Positions 19,734 through 30,741 of a DNA stretch of 64,000 nucleotides are shown here, piece by piece. The position numbers were made by a program, and so were the translations under genes. Source of the stretch: an uncultured Bacteroidales bacterium (GTDB lineage Bacteria > Bacteroidota > Bacteroidia > Bacteroidales > F082). A model generated the notes under the pieces. The model had not been told where the DNA came from. It ran no database searches and was given only the letters and a program-made list of their open reading frames with translations. How positions within the stretch are numbered: position 1 is the stretch's first letter; each line of letters opens with the position of its first letter. The stretch is from assembly GCA_947303335.1 (NCBI GenBank), contig CAMYYB010000002.1, positions 1 through 64,000 of the forward strand, given 5' to 3'.

Positions 19734-21191
19734 ATGAAAAAGAGCTTTTTCTCCACACTGTTATGCCTCGTTTGCATGACTGCTTTCGCACAAACCAGCG
19801 ACCAACAACCCGAGACCGACCCCATCATCATCAATCGTATCAGCCAATGGCAAGACCTCAAATTTGGCTTCATGATGCACTGGGGCATCTACTCCCAATG
19901 GGAGGTGGTGGAGTCATGGTCCATCTGCAACGAGCCCTGGATTAACCGCGACGGCGCCGACTATTATCAATACAAGACTGATTACCAGAGCCTCAACAAA
20001 ACCTTCAATCCCAAGCACTTCAACCCGTCAAAATGGGCAGAGGCAGCCAAAAACGCAGGAATGAAGTATGTCGTTTTCACCACGAAGCACCACGACGGCT
20101 TTTGCATGTTTGATACTAAAGAGACCTCCTACTCCACCGCTGACCCCTCGTGTCCGTTCTCCAAGAATCCCAAAGCCGACATCACCGGTGCTGTGGTCGA
20201 TGCTTTCCGTGAAAAAGGCTTATGGACAGGTCTCTACTTCTCCAAGCCTGACTGGCACTGCGACGACTACTGGGCTCACGAATGGGCCACTCCCGACCGC
20301 AACGTCAACTACGACCCTACAGCCTACCCCGAGCGTTTCGAGAAATACAAGCAATTCACCCATAGACAGATTCGCGAGCTTACGCACAACTACGGCGACA
20401 TCGACATCCTTTGGTTGGATGGCGGCTGGGTACGCCCCGAATGGAGTGTGAACGAAGAGACCCGTCCGTGGTTAGGCTGTCAAGGATTCATTCAGGACAT
20501 TGATATGCCCACGGTGGCCAACATCGCCCGCGAGAACAACCCCGACCTTATCATTGTGGATCGCTCAGTTGGCGGCAAATACGAGAACTACCAGACTCCC
20601 GAGCAACAGGTTCCCGACTCGCTCCTGCCTTATCCTTGGGAGACCTGCATGTCGATGGGCAACTCCTGGTCGTATGTCTCCACCGACACCTACAAAAGCA
20701 CCAACCAACTCGTCCATCTTTTGTGCGACATCGTAGCCAAAGGCGGAAATTTCCTCCTCAACGTGGGTCCCGATGCCGACGGCAACCTGCCCGACACAGC
20801 TTTACTCCGTATGAAGGAAATCGGTCAATGGATGCAGGTGAACGGTGAGGCCATCTACGCCACGCGACCCATCTACCCTTTCACCTATGGCGAGTTCCGT
20901 TTCACGCAGAAAGGTGACAAGATCTATGCTATTTTCCTCCTTGACGAACAAGAACCTGAGGTCAAATATGATTCAATCGTAACTGGAAAAACAACATTAT
21001 TGGGATACTCTATACCCGACTCCTATTGGTTTGAGATGCCAATGAATTTGAAAACAGGCAAAATCAAAGTGTTAGGCAGCACGACAAAAGCCTCCCTTTG
21101 CAGAGAGGCTGATGGTCGCTACCGCATTGATTTCCCTAACAATTTGACAGAGGTGCCACATGCGGTGGTGTTTGAGATGAAAAGGAAATAA
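19734..21191 (+). CDS. alpha-L-fucosidase (GH29)
   Basis: LKFGFMMHWGIYSQWEVVESW, YVVFTTKHHDGFCMFDT, DILWLDGGW, NFLLNVGPDADG. Confidence 0.94.
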   Translation: MKKSFFSTLLCLVCMTAFAQTSDQQPETDPIIINRISQWQDLKFGFMMHWGIYSQWEVVESWSICNEPWINRDGADYYQYKTDYQSLNKTFNPKHFNPSKWAEAAKNAGMKYVVFTTKHHDGFCMFDTKETSYSTADPSCPFSKNPKADITGAVVDAFREKGLWTGLYFSKPDWHCDDYWAHEWATPDRNVNYDPTAYPERFEKYKQFTHRQIRELTHNYGDIDILWLDGGWVRPEWSVNEETRPWLGCQGFIQDIDMPTVANIARENNPDLIIVDRSVGGKYENYQTPEQQVPDSLLPYPWETCMSMGNSWSYVSTDTYKSTNQLVHLLCDIVAKGGNFLLNVGPDADGNLPDTALLRMKEIGQWMQVNGEAIYATRPIYPFTYGEFRFTQKGDKIYAIFLLDEQEPEVKYDSIVTGKTTLLGYSIPDSYWFEMPMNLKTGKIKVLGSTTKASLCREADGRYRIDFPNNLTEVPHAVVFEMKRK

Positions 21192-21208
21192 CAAGACACT
21201 CTCGTTTT

Positions 21209-24043
21209 CTATTCCGTATCGTTAATCATGTGGACATCGCGCTGCGGGAACGGAATCTTGATACCGTTGGCGTTCAGGGCGTTGTACATGATTTCCGGAG
21301 CGCGGTCAGCGTATGCGACACGTTCTGCAGCCAGAACGTATTGCTTCACGATGATATCAACACCACTGTCTCCAAATGATCCAAATACCACATAGATACC
21401 TCTCCTCGGCTCCACGATTTCCCTTCCATAGGCGTCTTTGGTGCGCATTACTTGCATGGCTTCAACAAGAACATCACGCGCACGCTGCAAATCGGTGCCA
21501 TAGGCCACGCTCACATGCAACTTGAGGCACTCGTAGGAGTCGCTCTTGGTGAGGTTGGTGAAACTCTTGGCAAACAGCGCAGCGTTGAGGAAGGAGACGG
21601 TGACACCGTCGTAAGTCTCTATTTGCGTGCTTTGGTAATTGATGTCGGTGACCGCACCACGCACACCATCGCACTCAATCCAGTCGCCAACCCTTAAACG
21701 TCCGCCCATGAGTTGGATGCCGTAAACAAAGTTGTTGATGATGTCCTTGAGCGCGATACCGATACCGGCTGACAAACCGCCAGCGATAAGCCCCAACGAA
21801 CTGGTAGGGATGTTTAGGGTGACGATAAAGATGTAGATGTAAATAAACCAGACGAATACAGTAATAAGACTATTGCCCAACGAAAGGTTGATTTCATTTT
21901 TGCGGATGGTTTTACGGTTGTACTTGCGGAGGAAGCGACTGTACTGGGCCTGCTGCCAAATGGTGTGGATGGCCTTGTTCAGATAACGGAACACATAGAA
22001 CAGTCCCACAAGGAACAGAAGGGCATACAAAGACACATTGAATCCTTCCTCTCCATTATTGTGGACGAAAGGCTCCACAAAAATCTGACGATACAAGTCA
22101 TTGAACTCAAAGATATTTAACGCCCATCGGATGCACAACGGGAACGAGACCAGCACCAACAGCGGGACAACCACATCCCGTATCAGGTCGTAGAACCATG
22201 TAACGGCAAACACCAAACTATCCTTGGACGTACCTGACAAATAAGTAATCTGAGCCTTGTACTCTTCCACTCGTTTTTCCAACCGATGTTCTTTGTACCA
22301 TAATAGTAGGTACCATATAGTGACAATGGCAAGGATGGCCGTCAACAGGAAAAACCACCAAACCAAGATGATGAGTGCCAAGAAGATGTAACCGGCCCAA
22401 CTGATGAACATGGCAATGGCAGTTACGCCTAATGAAACCCAGCCAATAATGGCATCAGCCCGATCCGATTTCTTGCTCCGTCTCAAATTGGCGACCAACT
22501 GCCATACCGTCATGATTAGCAAAAGGGGCGGGAAGATGAAATTCAAGAAGGCGTTGGGAAGGAAAAGCACCCGGCAACTGATGACAAAGAGTGCCGTGAA
22601 TATTGTGGATAAGTAGTTTCGGATGCCGTGTTTGAGTTTCTTGGGTTCCAAACGGATGAGTTGCGCCGTAGTAATGGCCATCAGCAAAAAGATGAAAGTG
22701 TGCATCAGGTGGATAGACTTGGTCGCCCTATCGTCCAGTGTGGTTTCGTTACTGAGAAGTACAAACAGGACACAGCATATCATGAGGGCGACATAACGCC
22801 TTTGCTCTTTGGCTACCGCCTTATCAATCGGTTTCACGAAACGATAGACCAGACGCATCAGCAGGGCGACAATACCCCACAGCACGAAGAAGGCCACAAT
22901 GTAATACACCAACCAGAACAGCGTTGCCGAGTTATTGGCACGGCTGTCCTTGCTAATGTCGTCTGATTCATTGTTGCCTGTAAAATCTATGACAAAAGTC
23001 GAGGAAAACCTCTCCTCCACTGCGAGTTTGGCTTGCCGCCAATAGAATGCAGGATTCTTCAAGATTTGCACACAGGAAGTCTGGCCATCCACGAACACGC
23101 TTTTCTGGAGGATCTTATAGTAATCTTGTGCATAATCGTAAGATTCCTTCATGCGCAGCCAAGCTTCGATGTAGTAGGTACTGTCGGCCATGACCACCTC
23201 ACGCGTCTGGGCATAGATTTTCAGCAGTTGGGAAGCATAGAAAATGCACGAGTCGCGTTCCACTTGACCTATTTCGCTCAGTATGAACGGCGAATTGCTT
23301 CCCTCTGAGACCGTTGTGTCCTGCACCATACTTGAATCAACGATGTCTTCCTCCAGTTCAAGCAGTTTCTCTTCCAAAAGGTTCTCACTGTGCGGCAGAG
23401 GAGCATCTATAGTATCCATAAAACAGGTGAGGCTGTCCCCAAAAGCCAGCGAATCCCCAGGCATTGTATCCTGCGTTGCGATGATAGCCATGATAAGGTC
23501 CACCTGCTCATACAGTTTCTGCTCCAAGAGGCTTTCGTTGTGCTCCAAATGGGCATCCAATGAGTCGTTATGATAGGCAAGACTGTCTGGCACCAATTCC
23601 ACATCCTTCAACTCAGGTGGAAGTCGGCGGAGCGATTCTATCAGTCGGGCATAGCGGTTGATTTCGATGTTCAGCTTCGTCACGATGCGGTCGTAGGGCG
23701 TGCGATTCTTGTTGAAATCTTCATATTCCTGGGTCACCTTTTCCAGTGCATAGCTGATATCGAAGGTGTAGTCCTGTTTTTGGGAATATAGCATCAACGA
23801 TTGGTCGTTGCATTTCTTGGCAATCTCCACCATCTGCCGATGCTGACCGTCGTAATACTTCTTCAAGTCGTCTTGCGTTTGGGAAATCTGCTGGTAATCA
23901 TAGCTTAATTCTCGTCGCAGATTGGCCAATGTGGCATCTAAATCCATTCCCGTAAAAACAGCCAAGGCTGGCACCGCAACGGCCAACAGTATTACAAGAA
24001 TATAGAATGCTTTTCGTTTTGTCATCAGTTTGTTCTTTTTCAT
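21209..24043 (-). CDS. MscS-family mechanosensitive channel, large
   Basis: C-terminal MscS domain (GLIAGGLSAGIGIALKDIINNFVYGIQLMGGRLRVGDWIECDG); start set at MKKNKLMTKRKAFYIL, not the 24301 extension. Confidence 0.9.
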   Translation of the reverse strand: MKKNKLMTKRKAFYILVILLAVAVPALAVFTGMDLDATLANLRRELSYDYQQISQTQDDLKKYYDGQHRQMVEIAKKCNDQSLMLYSQKQDYTFDISYALEKVTQEYEDFNKNRTPYDRIVTKLNIEINRYARLIESLRRLPPELKDVELVPDSLAYHNDSLDAHLEHNESLLEQKLYEQVDLIMAIIATQDTMPGDSLAFGDSLTCFMDTIDAPLPHSENLLEEKLLELEEDIVDSSMVQDTTVSEGSNSPFILSEIGQVERDSCIFYASQLLKIYAQTREVVMADSTYYIEAWLRMKESYDYAQDYYKILQKSVFVDGQTSCVQILKNPAFYWRQAKLAVEERFSSTFVIDFTGNNESDDISKDSRANNSATLFWLVYYIVAFFVLWGIVALLMRLVYRFVKPIDKAVAKEQRRYVALMICCVLFVLLSNETTLDDRATKSIHLMHTFIFLLMAITTAQLIRLEPKKLKHGIRNYLSTIFTALFVISCRVLFLPNAFLNFIFPPLLLIMTVWQLVANLRRSKKSDRADAIIGWVSLGVTAIAMFISWAGYIFLALIILVWWFFLLTAILAIVTIWYLLLWYKEHRLEKRVEEYKAQITYLSGTSKDSLVFAVTWFYDLIRDVVVPLLVLVSFPLCIRWALNIFEFNDLYRQIFVEPFVHNNGEEGFNVSLYALLFLVGLFYVFRYLNKAIHTIWQQAQYSRFLRKYNRKTIRKNEINLSLGNSLITVFVWFIYIYIFIVTLNIPTSSLGLIAGGLSAGIGIALKDIINNFVYGIQLMGGRLRVGDWIECDGVRGAVTDINYQSTQIETYDGVTVSFLNAALFAKSFTNLTKSDSYECLKLHVSVAYGTDLQRARDVLVEAMQVMRTKDAYGREIVEPRRGIYVVFGSFGDSGVDIIVKQYVLAAERVAYADRAPEIMYNALNANGIKIPFPQRDVHMINDTE

Positions 24044-24450
24044 TTTCTTCTGATTTTTAAATCGGAGGGGTGAACCCTTAAAGGAAAAGAAGGTACAAAG
24101 ATAGTGCTTTTTTGTTTCCTCAAATATTAATTGTGACTTTCTGCACGGAAATCCTGTTTTCGGTCTCGATGCTGACGAAGATTTCGTATTCGTAGAGGCC
24201 AGGGTGTTGTCGTCATATTCCATAGAGGCACCAGGCTGCGCATCGGCGAGGACAGCGATTTCCTCGAAATTGCGTATGATTCTTTCAGCATTTGAATCCA
24301 TTCTTCGTTGGCGTAGCCCATGCCAGGAACGAGGCCGAAAGGCCAGCCATCAGGCTACCGAATGTGGCAACAATGAGAAAAAGGAATGAATTAAAAAGAA
24401 TCTTTTCAGAAGCTGTTTAAAAATGGATAACACGGGGCGGTTTTTCGCTT

Positions 24451-24504
24451 CACTCGAGTGATTTCATCGAATCACTCGAGTCAATCGATGAAATCACTCG
24501 AGTG
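24451..24504. repeat. nested palindrome with three CACTCGAGT cores
   Basis: CACTCGAGTGATTTCATCGA - ATCACTCGAGTCAA - TCGATGAAATCACTCGAGTG; 20-bp perfect inverted repeat. Confidence 0.85.
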
Positions 24505-24753
24505 CCTGTTTTTGGGGCATCGTAGTGACGTAGCTCTCCCCCTCCTTGAGCTGCATTGTCTTTCGCTACAGCCTAACCCCAATTTCGCTATGTCTTTGGA
24601 AGTTCTGAGTTATTATTACACGCATGGGGAGCATCGGAGAAAGACCTATGAGAGCTTGGGCATTCTGTATGCTGTGATCAGTTCATATTATTCTTTGTAA
24701 TAAGTGTGCAAAAATAAAGATGATGTTGTTTATTGTTAAAGAGTAAAAGAATG

Positions 24754-25159
24754 TTAGAAACTATATCCGAATCCGACACCGATAAGGGCTTTGAACTGCA
24801 CGCGCTCTTTCTCAACGCCTTCGCTATCGGCGATGAGCACGCCATTATAGTATTTCAGGTTTGTGGAGAGCGAGACATCAAACACTTTGGCAAACTGAAA
24901 AGTGATGCTTGCATCCCAATCCACATCGAAGTTACCGAACTGACGGTTCATATTGGAATATCGGATAGGGATATCCCACGTCTCGCCGGGATGCGTGTTC
25001 TCCCAAGCCTCTTTGACATCGAATCCGCGTCCTTCTCAGTTGCGCCTATAGTGAATTTTTGCGTGTGAGTGTCAGAATCAGTGGCGGTTTTTTTGCAACT
25101 CACGAAACTTGTTGCTACTGCTGCTACGAGCATAAATGTCAAAAAAAAGCTTTTTCATT
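24754..25159 (-). pseudogene. decayed outer-membrane/lipoprotein gene fragment
   Basis: MKKLF + MTFMLVAAVATSFVSCKK lipobox out of frame at a T8 run; second disruption before GFDVKEAWENTHPGETWDIPIRYSNMNRQFGNFDVDWDASITFQFAKVFDVSLSTNLKYYNG...FKALIGVGFGYSF, which looks like a beta-barrel (DUF3078-like) C-terminus. Confidence 0.65.
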
Positions 25160-25332
25160 ATTTAAGTATTTGATTCTTAATGTTTTTATCTTAGTACATG
25201 ATAATTTATTATAGCGGGTCAAAAAAGGCCAAAAGTAGCCGAACATTATTGCAGAAATACTCACTTCCCCTCTTGTCTAATTTCGCCAATGGTCTAATAT
25301 TCTGGATTATTATCCAAATTTTAGGCATTTTC

Positions 25333-28300
25333 TTAACCTACCACAATATTCACAATCTTCTTCGGCACATAAATCACCTTGCGCACCTGCTTGCCCTCAA
25401 GCCATTTGGCTGACTCGGGGGCAGCGAGAACCGCGGCTTGCACCTCGTCTTGATTCAAAGTGACAGGCAATTCCATATTGAAGCGCATCTTGCCGTTAAA
25501 GCTGACGGGGTAGTTGAAGCTACTCTCCACCGTCTTGCTCTCGTCGTAGACAGGGAACGTGGCATTCACCACTGAGGTATCGTGACCCAACAGGTGCCAC
25601 AGTTCCTCGGCAATATGCGGAGCATAAGGTGAAATCATCACACACAGCGGCTCAAGCACTTCGCGCTTGTTGCACTTCAAATCGGCCAGCTCGTTGACGC
25701 AAATCATAAAGGCCGAAACGACCGTGTTGAACGAAATGCTCTCAATGCCATCTTCTTCCTTCTTGATGAGCTTGTGCAGGCTCTTCAGTTCGGGCGCAGT
25801 AGCAGCTTCGTCGCTGACACAGAACTCGTTGCTCTCGTTATGGAACAGCCTCCAGAACTTGCGCACGAAACGGAAAGTGCCCTCAATGCCCTGTGTGTCC
25901 CAAGGCTTGGACTGTTCCAATGGGCCGAGGAACATCTCATAGAGACGCAGCGTGTCGGCTCCGTATTTCTCCACGAGGTCGTCGGGGTTCTGCACGTTGT
26001 ATTTTGACTTCGACATCTTCTCGACTTCGTTGCCGCAGACATAGATGTCGTTGCCGTCCTTGTCCTTCTCTTTGATGAAGTGGGCATCCTTCAGGTCATC
26101 GCGCCATTGGCGGCAGGCTGCTATATCAAGGATGTCATTGTGTACCATATTAATGTCCACGTGAATCGGGTCACTGAACAGTTCACGGTCAGGAATGTTT
26201 TTGGATACAAAGATGGGACCACGATTATACTCTTCACCTTCAATGAAGGCTGGAACTTCCTTGCCCGCAATCAAGTCCTTGATTTTCTGCTCAACGATAT
26301 GGGTACCAGACCTATAATCATTCAAAACGTCGATGTTGGGCACTAAAAGCAGTTTGTAGCCCTTTGATGCCGCGTATTCCTCCCACGGCTCGGCCACCTT
26401 CTCAAGATTGCCCATACGCTTGATTTCAATAAGGATGCCTTTTTCGGGACAGAAGAAGTCGAACTTACGACGACCGTCCTTATAGTCCTTGACAAATTCC
26501 ACGCCCAAACGCTTGTTCTTGATGATATTCCAAACGTCGTATTCGCACAACTTCTCCAAATTGACACGATAGGCGAAGCTGGAACGTCCCTGAATCATAC
26601 CCTGATTAATCATGCGTTGGAAAGGCTCGTCCTTGCATGACAAGCCAATGTCATACAAGAATTTGCACCAGAAGCGGCTGTAAATCAAGTGGCCGGTGGC
26701 GTGTTCGGCACCACCAATATAGAGGTCGACGTTCTGCCAATAGTCATTGGCCTCGCGGCTGAAGTATTCCTTGTCGTTGTGCGGGTCTTCATAGCGGAAA
26801 TAGTAACCGCTCGATCCGGCAAAGCCCGGCATCGTGTTGGTCTCAATGGGATAGCCTTCCTCGGTGACCCAGTTTTTGGCACGAGCCAAAGGCGGCTCAC
26901 CCGTCGCGGTAGGCTTGTATTCATTGATGGCGGGCAACTCCAATGGCAGCTTTGACTCGTCCATGGCGTAAGGCATTCCGTCCTTATAGTAAATCGGGAA
27001 TGGCTCACCCCAATAACGCTGACGACTGAAGATGGCATCGCGGAGGCGGTAGTTGGTCTTACCTGTACCCACACCTAATTTCTCCAATTCCACAATCATA
27101 CGCTCGATGGCTTTCTTAACCGGCAGGCCGTCGAGGAAACCCGAATTGACCAGTTCGCCGTCCTTGGCATCGAAACTCTCTTCCCATGTTGCTGGGTCGG
27201 TCGGCTCGGTGCCGGGTTTCTTCACCACTTGAATGATGGGCAGGTTAAAGTGACGGGCAAAGGCGAAGTCGCGGCTATCGTGGGCAGGCACAGCCATGAT
27301 GGCACCCGTGCCATATCCCATAAGGACATAGTCGGCAATCCAAATGGGCAGTTTGACACCCGTGATGGGGTTAATGCCATATGCACCCGTAAAAGCTCCG
27401 CTCACCTTGCGCACCTCAGCCATACGCTCACGCTCGCTGCGGTTCTTGGTGCGGGTGATATATTCCTCCACCTCAGCGCGTTGCTCAGGTGTGGTGATTT
27501 CGCTCACCAACTCATGCTCGGGGGCCAGCACCATGAAGGTCGTTCCAAACAAAGTATCCGCACGGGTGGTGAACACTTCCAAATCAATGTCTTTACCCTC
27601 AATCTTGAAGATAACCGAAGCACCCATAGACTTGCCAATCCAATTGCGTTGCAAATCTTTCACTGAATCGCTCCAATCCACCGTCTCCAAACCTTGCAAC
27701 AGACGCTCAGCGTAGGCCGTGATGCGCAGTTGCCACTGCTTCATCGACTTGCGCTCCACAGGAAAGCCGCCACGCACTGAGAGGCCATCGGCCACCTCGT
27801 CGTTAGCCAACACCGTACCCAAACCCGGGCACCAGTTCACCATCGCCTCTGCCTGATAGGCCAAGCGATAGTTCATCAGCACATCCTGCTGTTCCTTCTC
27901 TCCCATCGCCTTCCATTCGGCGGCGGTGAAACTCAGTGGCTTGCTCTCGGCCACGTTAAGGCCTTCCGTGCCTTTTTCTTCGAAGCGATGAATCAGTTTG
28001 CTGATGGGTTGTGCCTTTTGGCAGCCGTTGCAGTAGAAAGAGTTGAACAGTTGGAGAAACGTCCATTGCGTCCACTTGTAATAACTTGGTTCGCAGGTGC
28101 GCACCTCGCGGTCCCAGTCATAGCAGAAGCCTATCTTGTCCATCTGTTCGCGATAGCGGTTGATATTTTTCTCCGTTGTCACAGCTGGATGCGTACCCGT
28201 CTGGATGGCATACTGCTCGGCAGGCAGACCATAGGCATCGTAGCCCATAGGATGCAGCACGTTGAAACCTTTCAGCCTTTTGTATCTCGCGTATATATCA

Positions 28301-28473
28301 GAGGCGATATAACCCAACGGGTGGCCTACATGAAGACCTGCACCCGAAGGGTAGGGAAACATATCCAAGACGTAGAACTTGGGTTTGCTGTGGTCGATGT
28401 CGACCTTATAAATTTTGTTTTCGTGCCAGTACTGCTGCCACTTCTTCTCGATTTCGTTGAAGTTGTAATCCAT
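25333..28473 (-). CDS. leuS: leucyl-tRNA synthetase with an unusual internal insertion
   Basis: [17 protein letters not shown] (HIGH), EKMSKSKYN (KMSKS), [12 protein letters not shown]; extra ~117 aa between FAYRV and FVSKNI. Confidence 0.97.
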   Translation of the reverse strand: MDYNFNEIEKKWQQYWHENKIYKVDIDHSKPKFYVLDMFPYPSGAGLHVGHPLGYIASDIYARYKRLKGFNVLHPMGYDAYGLPAEQYAIQTGTHPAVTTEKNINRYREQMDKIGFCYDWDREVRTCEPSYYKWTQWTFLQLFNSFYCNGCQKAQPISKLIHRFEEKGTEGLNVAESKPLSFTAAEWKAMGEKEQQDVLMNYRLAYQAEAMVNWCPGLGTVLANDEVADGLSVRGGFPVERKSMKQWQLRITAYAERLLQGLETVDWSDSVKDLQRNWIGKSMGASVIFKIEGKDIDLEVFTTRADTLFGTTFMVLAPEHELVSEITTPEQRAEVEEYITRTKNRSERERMAEVRKVSGAFTGAYGINPITGVKLPIWIADYVLMGYGTGAIMAVPAHDSRDFAFARHFNLPIIQVVKKPGTEPTDPATWEESFDAKDGELVNSGFLDGLPVKKAIERMIVELEKLGVGTGKTNYRLRDAIFSRQRYWGEPFPIYYKDGMPYAMDESKLPLELPAINEYKPTATGEPPLARAKNWVTEEGYPIETNTMPGFAGSSGYYFRYEDPHNDKEYFSREANDYWQNVDLYIGGAEHATGHLIYSRFWCKFLYDIGLSCKDEPFQRMINQGMIQGRSSFAYRVNLEKLCEYDVWNIIKNKRLGVEFVKDYKDGRRKFDFFCPEKGILIEIKRMGNLEKVAEPWEEYAASKGYKLLLVPNIDVLNDYRSGTHIVEQKIKDLIAGKEVPAFIEGEEYNRGPIFVSKNIPDRELFSDPIHVDINMVHNDILDIAACRQWRDDLKDAHFIKEKDKDGNDIYVCGNEVEKMSKSKYNVQNPDDLVEKYGADTLRLYEMFLGPLEQSKPWDTQGIEGTFRFVRKFWRLFHNESNEFCVSDEAATAPELKSLHKLIKKEEDGIESISFNTVVSAFMICVNELADLKCNKREVLEPLCVMISPYAPHIAEELWHLLGHDTSVVNATFPVYDESKTVESSFNYPVSFNGKMRFNMELPVTLNQDEVQAAVLAAPESAKWLEGKQVRKVIYVPKKIVNIVVG
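26212..26562 (-). other. PD-(D/E)XK-like insertion domain inside LeuRS (about residues 638-754)
   Basis: [52 protein letters not shown]...EYNRGPI; D-x10-E-I-K pattern; flanks realign with a normal LeuRS core. Confidence 0.65.
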
Positions 28474-28576
28474 ATAACGAGGTATTGTTTGCAGGTTTTG
28501 AAAGAGCCTGCAAAGATAGGGAAAAAAGGTATTTACGGTTTTAAAATATCAAGATTTCTCACAGTAAGATAGGCAT

Positions 28577-28614
28577 AAAAAAAACAGAAAAGCCTCTTTC
28601 GAAACTTTTCTGTT
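28577..28614 (-). terminator. rho-independent terminator of the tRNA-Lys gene
   Basis: On minus strand: AACAGAAAAG loop CTTTTCTGTT followed by a T tract. Confidence 0.75.
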
Positions 28615-28617
28615 CTG

Positions 28618-28690
28618 TACTCCCGCAGGGGGTCGAACCCTGGACACCCTGATTAAGAGTCAGGTGCTCTACCAACTGAGCTACGGAAGC
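28618..28690 (-). tRNA. tRNA-Lys (anticodon CTT)
   Basis: GCTTCCGTAGCTCAGTTGGTAGAGCACCTGACTCTTAATCAGGGTGTCCAGGGTTCGACCCCCTGCGGGAGTA folds as cloverleaf; anticodon loop CTCTTAA. Confidence 0.95.
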
Positions 28691-28814
28691 ATCGTTTTGC
28701 GGGTGCAAAAGTACAATCTTTTTTTGTTCCCACAATACTTTTTCTCCACTTTTTTTATCTATTCTTGTAATTTATTATTTATCAGCAAATTATTTACACA
28801 CTATACAACACCTA

Positions 28815-29567
28815 TCAATCAGCAAACCATTGCTTAAACTCACTCACGCGGGCTTTGCTGATAATGATTTTATCAGGTACTTCAACATGGAGGTTCAAAG
28901 CCAACTTGTTGCCAAACCAAATTGACACATCCTTGATGGAAGCACGAGACACGATGTATTGGCGATTGGCGCGGAAAAAGGCTGAAGGCTCCAACTGCTC
29001 CAACAACTCATCCAAGGTCTGGTTGGTATAGTAATACTTGTGGTCGAACGAGACGATTTTAACCATCTTGTCGTCAATGCAGACGTATGCAATATCTTTG
29101 GCCGCCAGCGGGACCAATTTGTCGCGTTCAGGCAAAAGGAAATAATTTCTCCACTTGGGTTTCAACTCTTCAATCCTTTTCACAAGAGCCTTGTAGTCAC
29201 CATTCGTCTCTCCTTTAAAGGCATTGAACTTGTTCATTGCTCTTTCAAGATCCTTCTTGTTGATAGGTTTCAGCAGATAGTCGATACTATTCACTTCGAA
29301 AGCCTTCAAGGCATACTCGTCGTAGGCCGTAGTGAAGATAATGGGGCAAGTAATGTTGACCTTTTCAAAGATAGCAAACGAAGACCCGTCGGCCAAATGA
29401 ATATCCATAAAGACCAAATCGGGCATGGGGTTGGACCGGAACCAGTCCTCGGATTCAGCAACGGTCTGCAGCACTTCGACAACTTCTGTTTCGGGACTGA
29501 CCTTGCCAATCAGCTTACAGAGCGCTTGTGATGCCATTATTTCGTCTTCAATGATTAAAGCTTTCAT
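28815..29567 (-). CDS. LytTR-family response regulator
   Basis: REC domain (MKALIIEDEIMAS...PDLVFMDIHLADG...TTAYDEYALKAFEVNSIDYLLKPI) plus LytTR domain (FFRANRQYIVSRASI). Confidence 0.94.
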   Translation of the reverse strand: MKALIIEDEIMASQALCKLIGKVSPETEVVEVLQTVAESEDWFRSNPMPDLVFMDIHLADGSSFAIFEKVNITCPIIFTTAYDEYALKAFEVNSIDYLLKPINKKDLERAMNKFNAFKGETNGDYKALVKRIEELKPKWRNYFLLPERDKLVPLAAKDIAYVCIDDKMVKIVSFDHKYYYTNQTLDELLEQLEPSAFFRANRQYIVSRASIKDVSIWFGNKLALNLHVEVPDKIIISKARVSEFKQWFAD

Positions 29568-29580
29568 AGCACATCTATTT

Positions 29581-30660
29581 TCAATTCTTTACGAGTGGCA
29601 AAGTTACAATAAAATCTTTTCCGTCATCACTAATCTCCACTTTTTTATTCCATTGCAGTCGATAACGTTCCGTCAAATTGGCCAAACCAATGCCATTACT
29701 ATCCTCCTTCATGACCTTTGGCTGTATGGCATTACTAACAACCAGGTGATCCTCGGCATCGGTTGAAATATGCACCACTAACGGGCATTTGACTGAAATG
29801 ACATTATGCTTGATGGCATTCTCTACCAAGCCCTGTATAGCTAAAGGAGGAACCAAATAGTCATCGTATCGCTCATGGTTGATATGATGGTCGAAAACGA
29901 GATTGTCACCATAGCGTATTTTTAGCATTCTACAATAATCGGCGGTGCATTTCAACTCCTCGGCGAGGGTAACCACCTCGCGTTTCTGTAAAGTGTAGCG
30001 CAACACGTTGCAAAGCTGCTGGACATATTCCTCAGCACGATCGGGGTCCACTGTGATGAGTGACTGGAGGGTGTTCATAGAGTTGAAAAGGAAATGCGGG
30101 TCAAGCTGGTTTTTCAAGGCCTCGTAACGCGAGCTGAAACTCTCGGCGCGAAGCATCTCATTCTCAACAGCCGTCATCTTCTCCAAATGCATCGAACGCA
30201 ATAAATAGCCTATCATGACAGGCAACACAATCAGCGGCATATCGCCTAACCAACTCCTGAAGAAAACTCGGGAAGGAAGATGATCCTTATACTCGGGCGG
30301 AGACCAGATTTGATGGTTCAGCATAGTAATTAAGGTGCTGATGGTCAGACCCACCAACAACGACCCCACGATATTGGCCACCAATTCGTCACGCCGTTTC
30401 TCAAAAGGATAGCTCAACACTTTACGCTCATAGAGGAACAGCAGAAACGTCATGATGAAGCTGAACACAACATTACCCAACACAATAATCCAATAAGCCG
30501 GCTTGACATCAAAAGGCTCAACCATCGGCATCAAGGGACGGCTGAAATGACGCTTCAAGATAAAGAGCACATAAAAGCCTATGGTTATTGCCAAAGAGAG
30601 AAACGCAATCCGCTTGAGCGACAAATAAGCGTTGACATTATTTCTTTCGTTCTTGTTCAT
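29581..30660 (-). CDS. LytS-type sensor histidine kinase
   Basis: KNQLDPHFLFNSMNTLQSLI His-kinase box; ATPase C-terminus NGIGLANLTERYRL; TM N-terminus. Confidence 0.93.
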   Translation of the reverse strand: MNKNERNNVNAYLSLKRIAFLSLAITIGFYVLFILKRHFSRPLMPMVEPFDVKPAYWIIVLGNVVFSFIMTFLLFLYERKVLSYPFEKRRDELVANIVGSLLVGLTISTLITMLNHQIWSPPEYKDHLPSRVFFRSWLGDMPLIVLPVMIGYLLRSMHLEKMTAVENEMLRAESFSSRYEALKNQLDPHFLFNSMNTLQSLITVDPDRAEEYVQQLCNVLRYTLQKREVVTLAEELKCTADYCRMLKIRYGDNLVFDHHINHERYDDYLVPPLAIQGLVENAIKHNVISVKCPLVVHISTDAEDHLVVSNAIQPKVMKEDSNGIGLANLTERYRLQWNKKVEISDDGKDFIVTLPLVKN

Positions 30661-30672
30661 ATTACACAAAAT

Positions 30673-30702
30673 AAAAACGCCATACTAAGATGGCGTTTTT
30701 TC
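30673..30702 (-). terminator. rho-independent terminator
   Basis: AAAAACGCCAT-ACTAAG-ATGGCGTTTTT. Confidence 0.8.
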
Positions 30703-30741
30703 TCCCTTATACGGGGAGTTTTAGAAATGGATTGAATTTCA

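Noticed and set aside
24044-24301. N-terminal extension of the MscS-family ORF
   Set aside because: Real signal/TM start is MKKNKLMTKRKAFYIL at 24043; upstream part is out-of-frame remnant sequence.
26212-26562. Intein in LeuRS
   Set aside because: No Cys/Ser first residue and no terminal HN-C/S splice motif; sequence looks like a domain insertion, not an intein.
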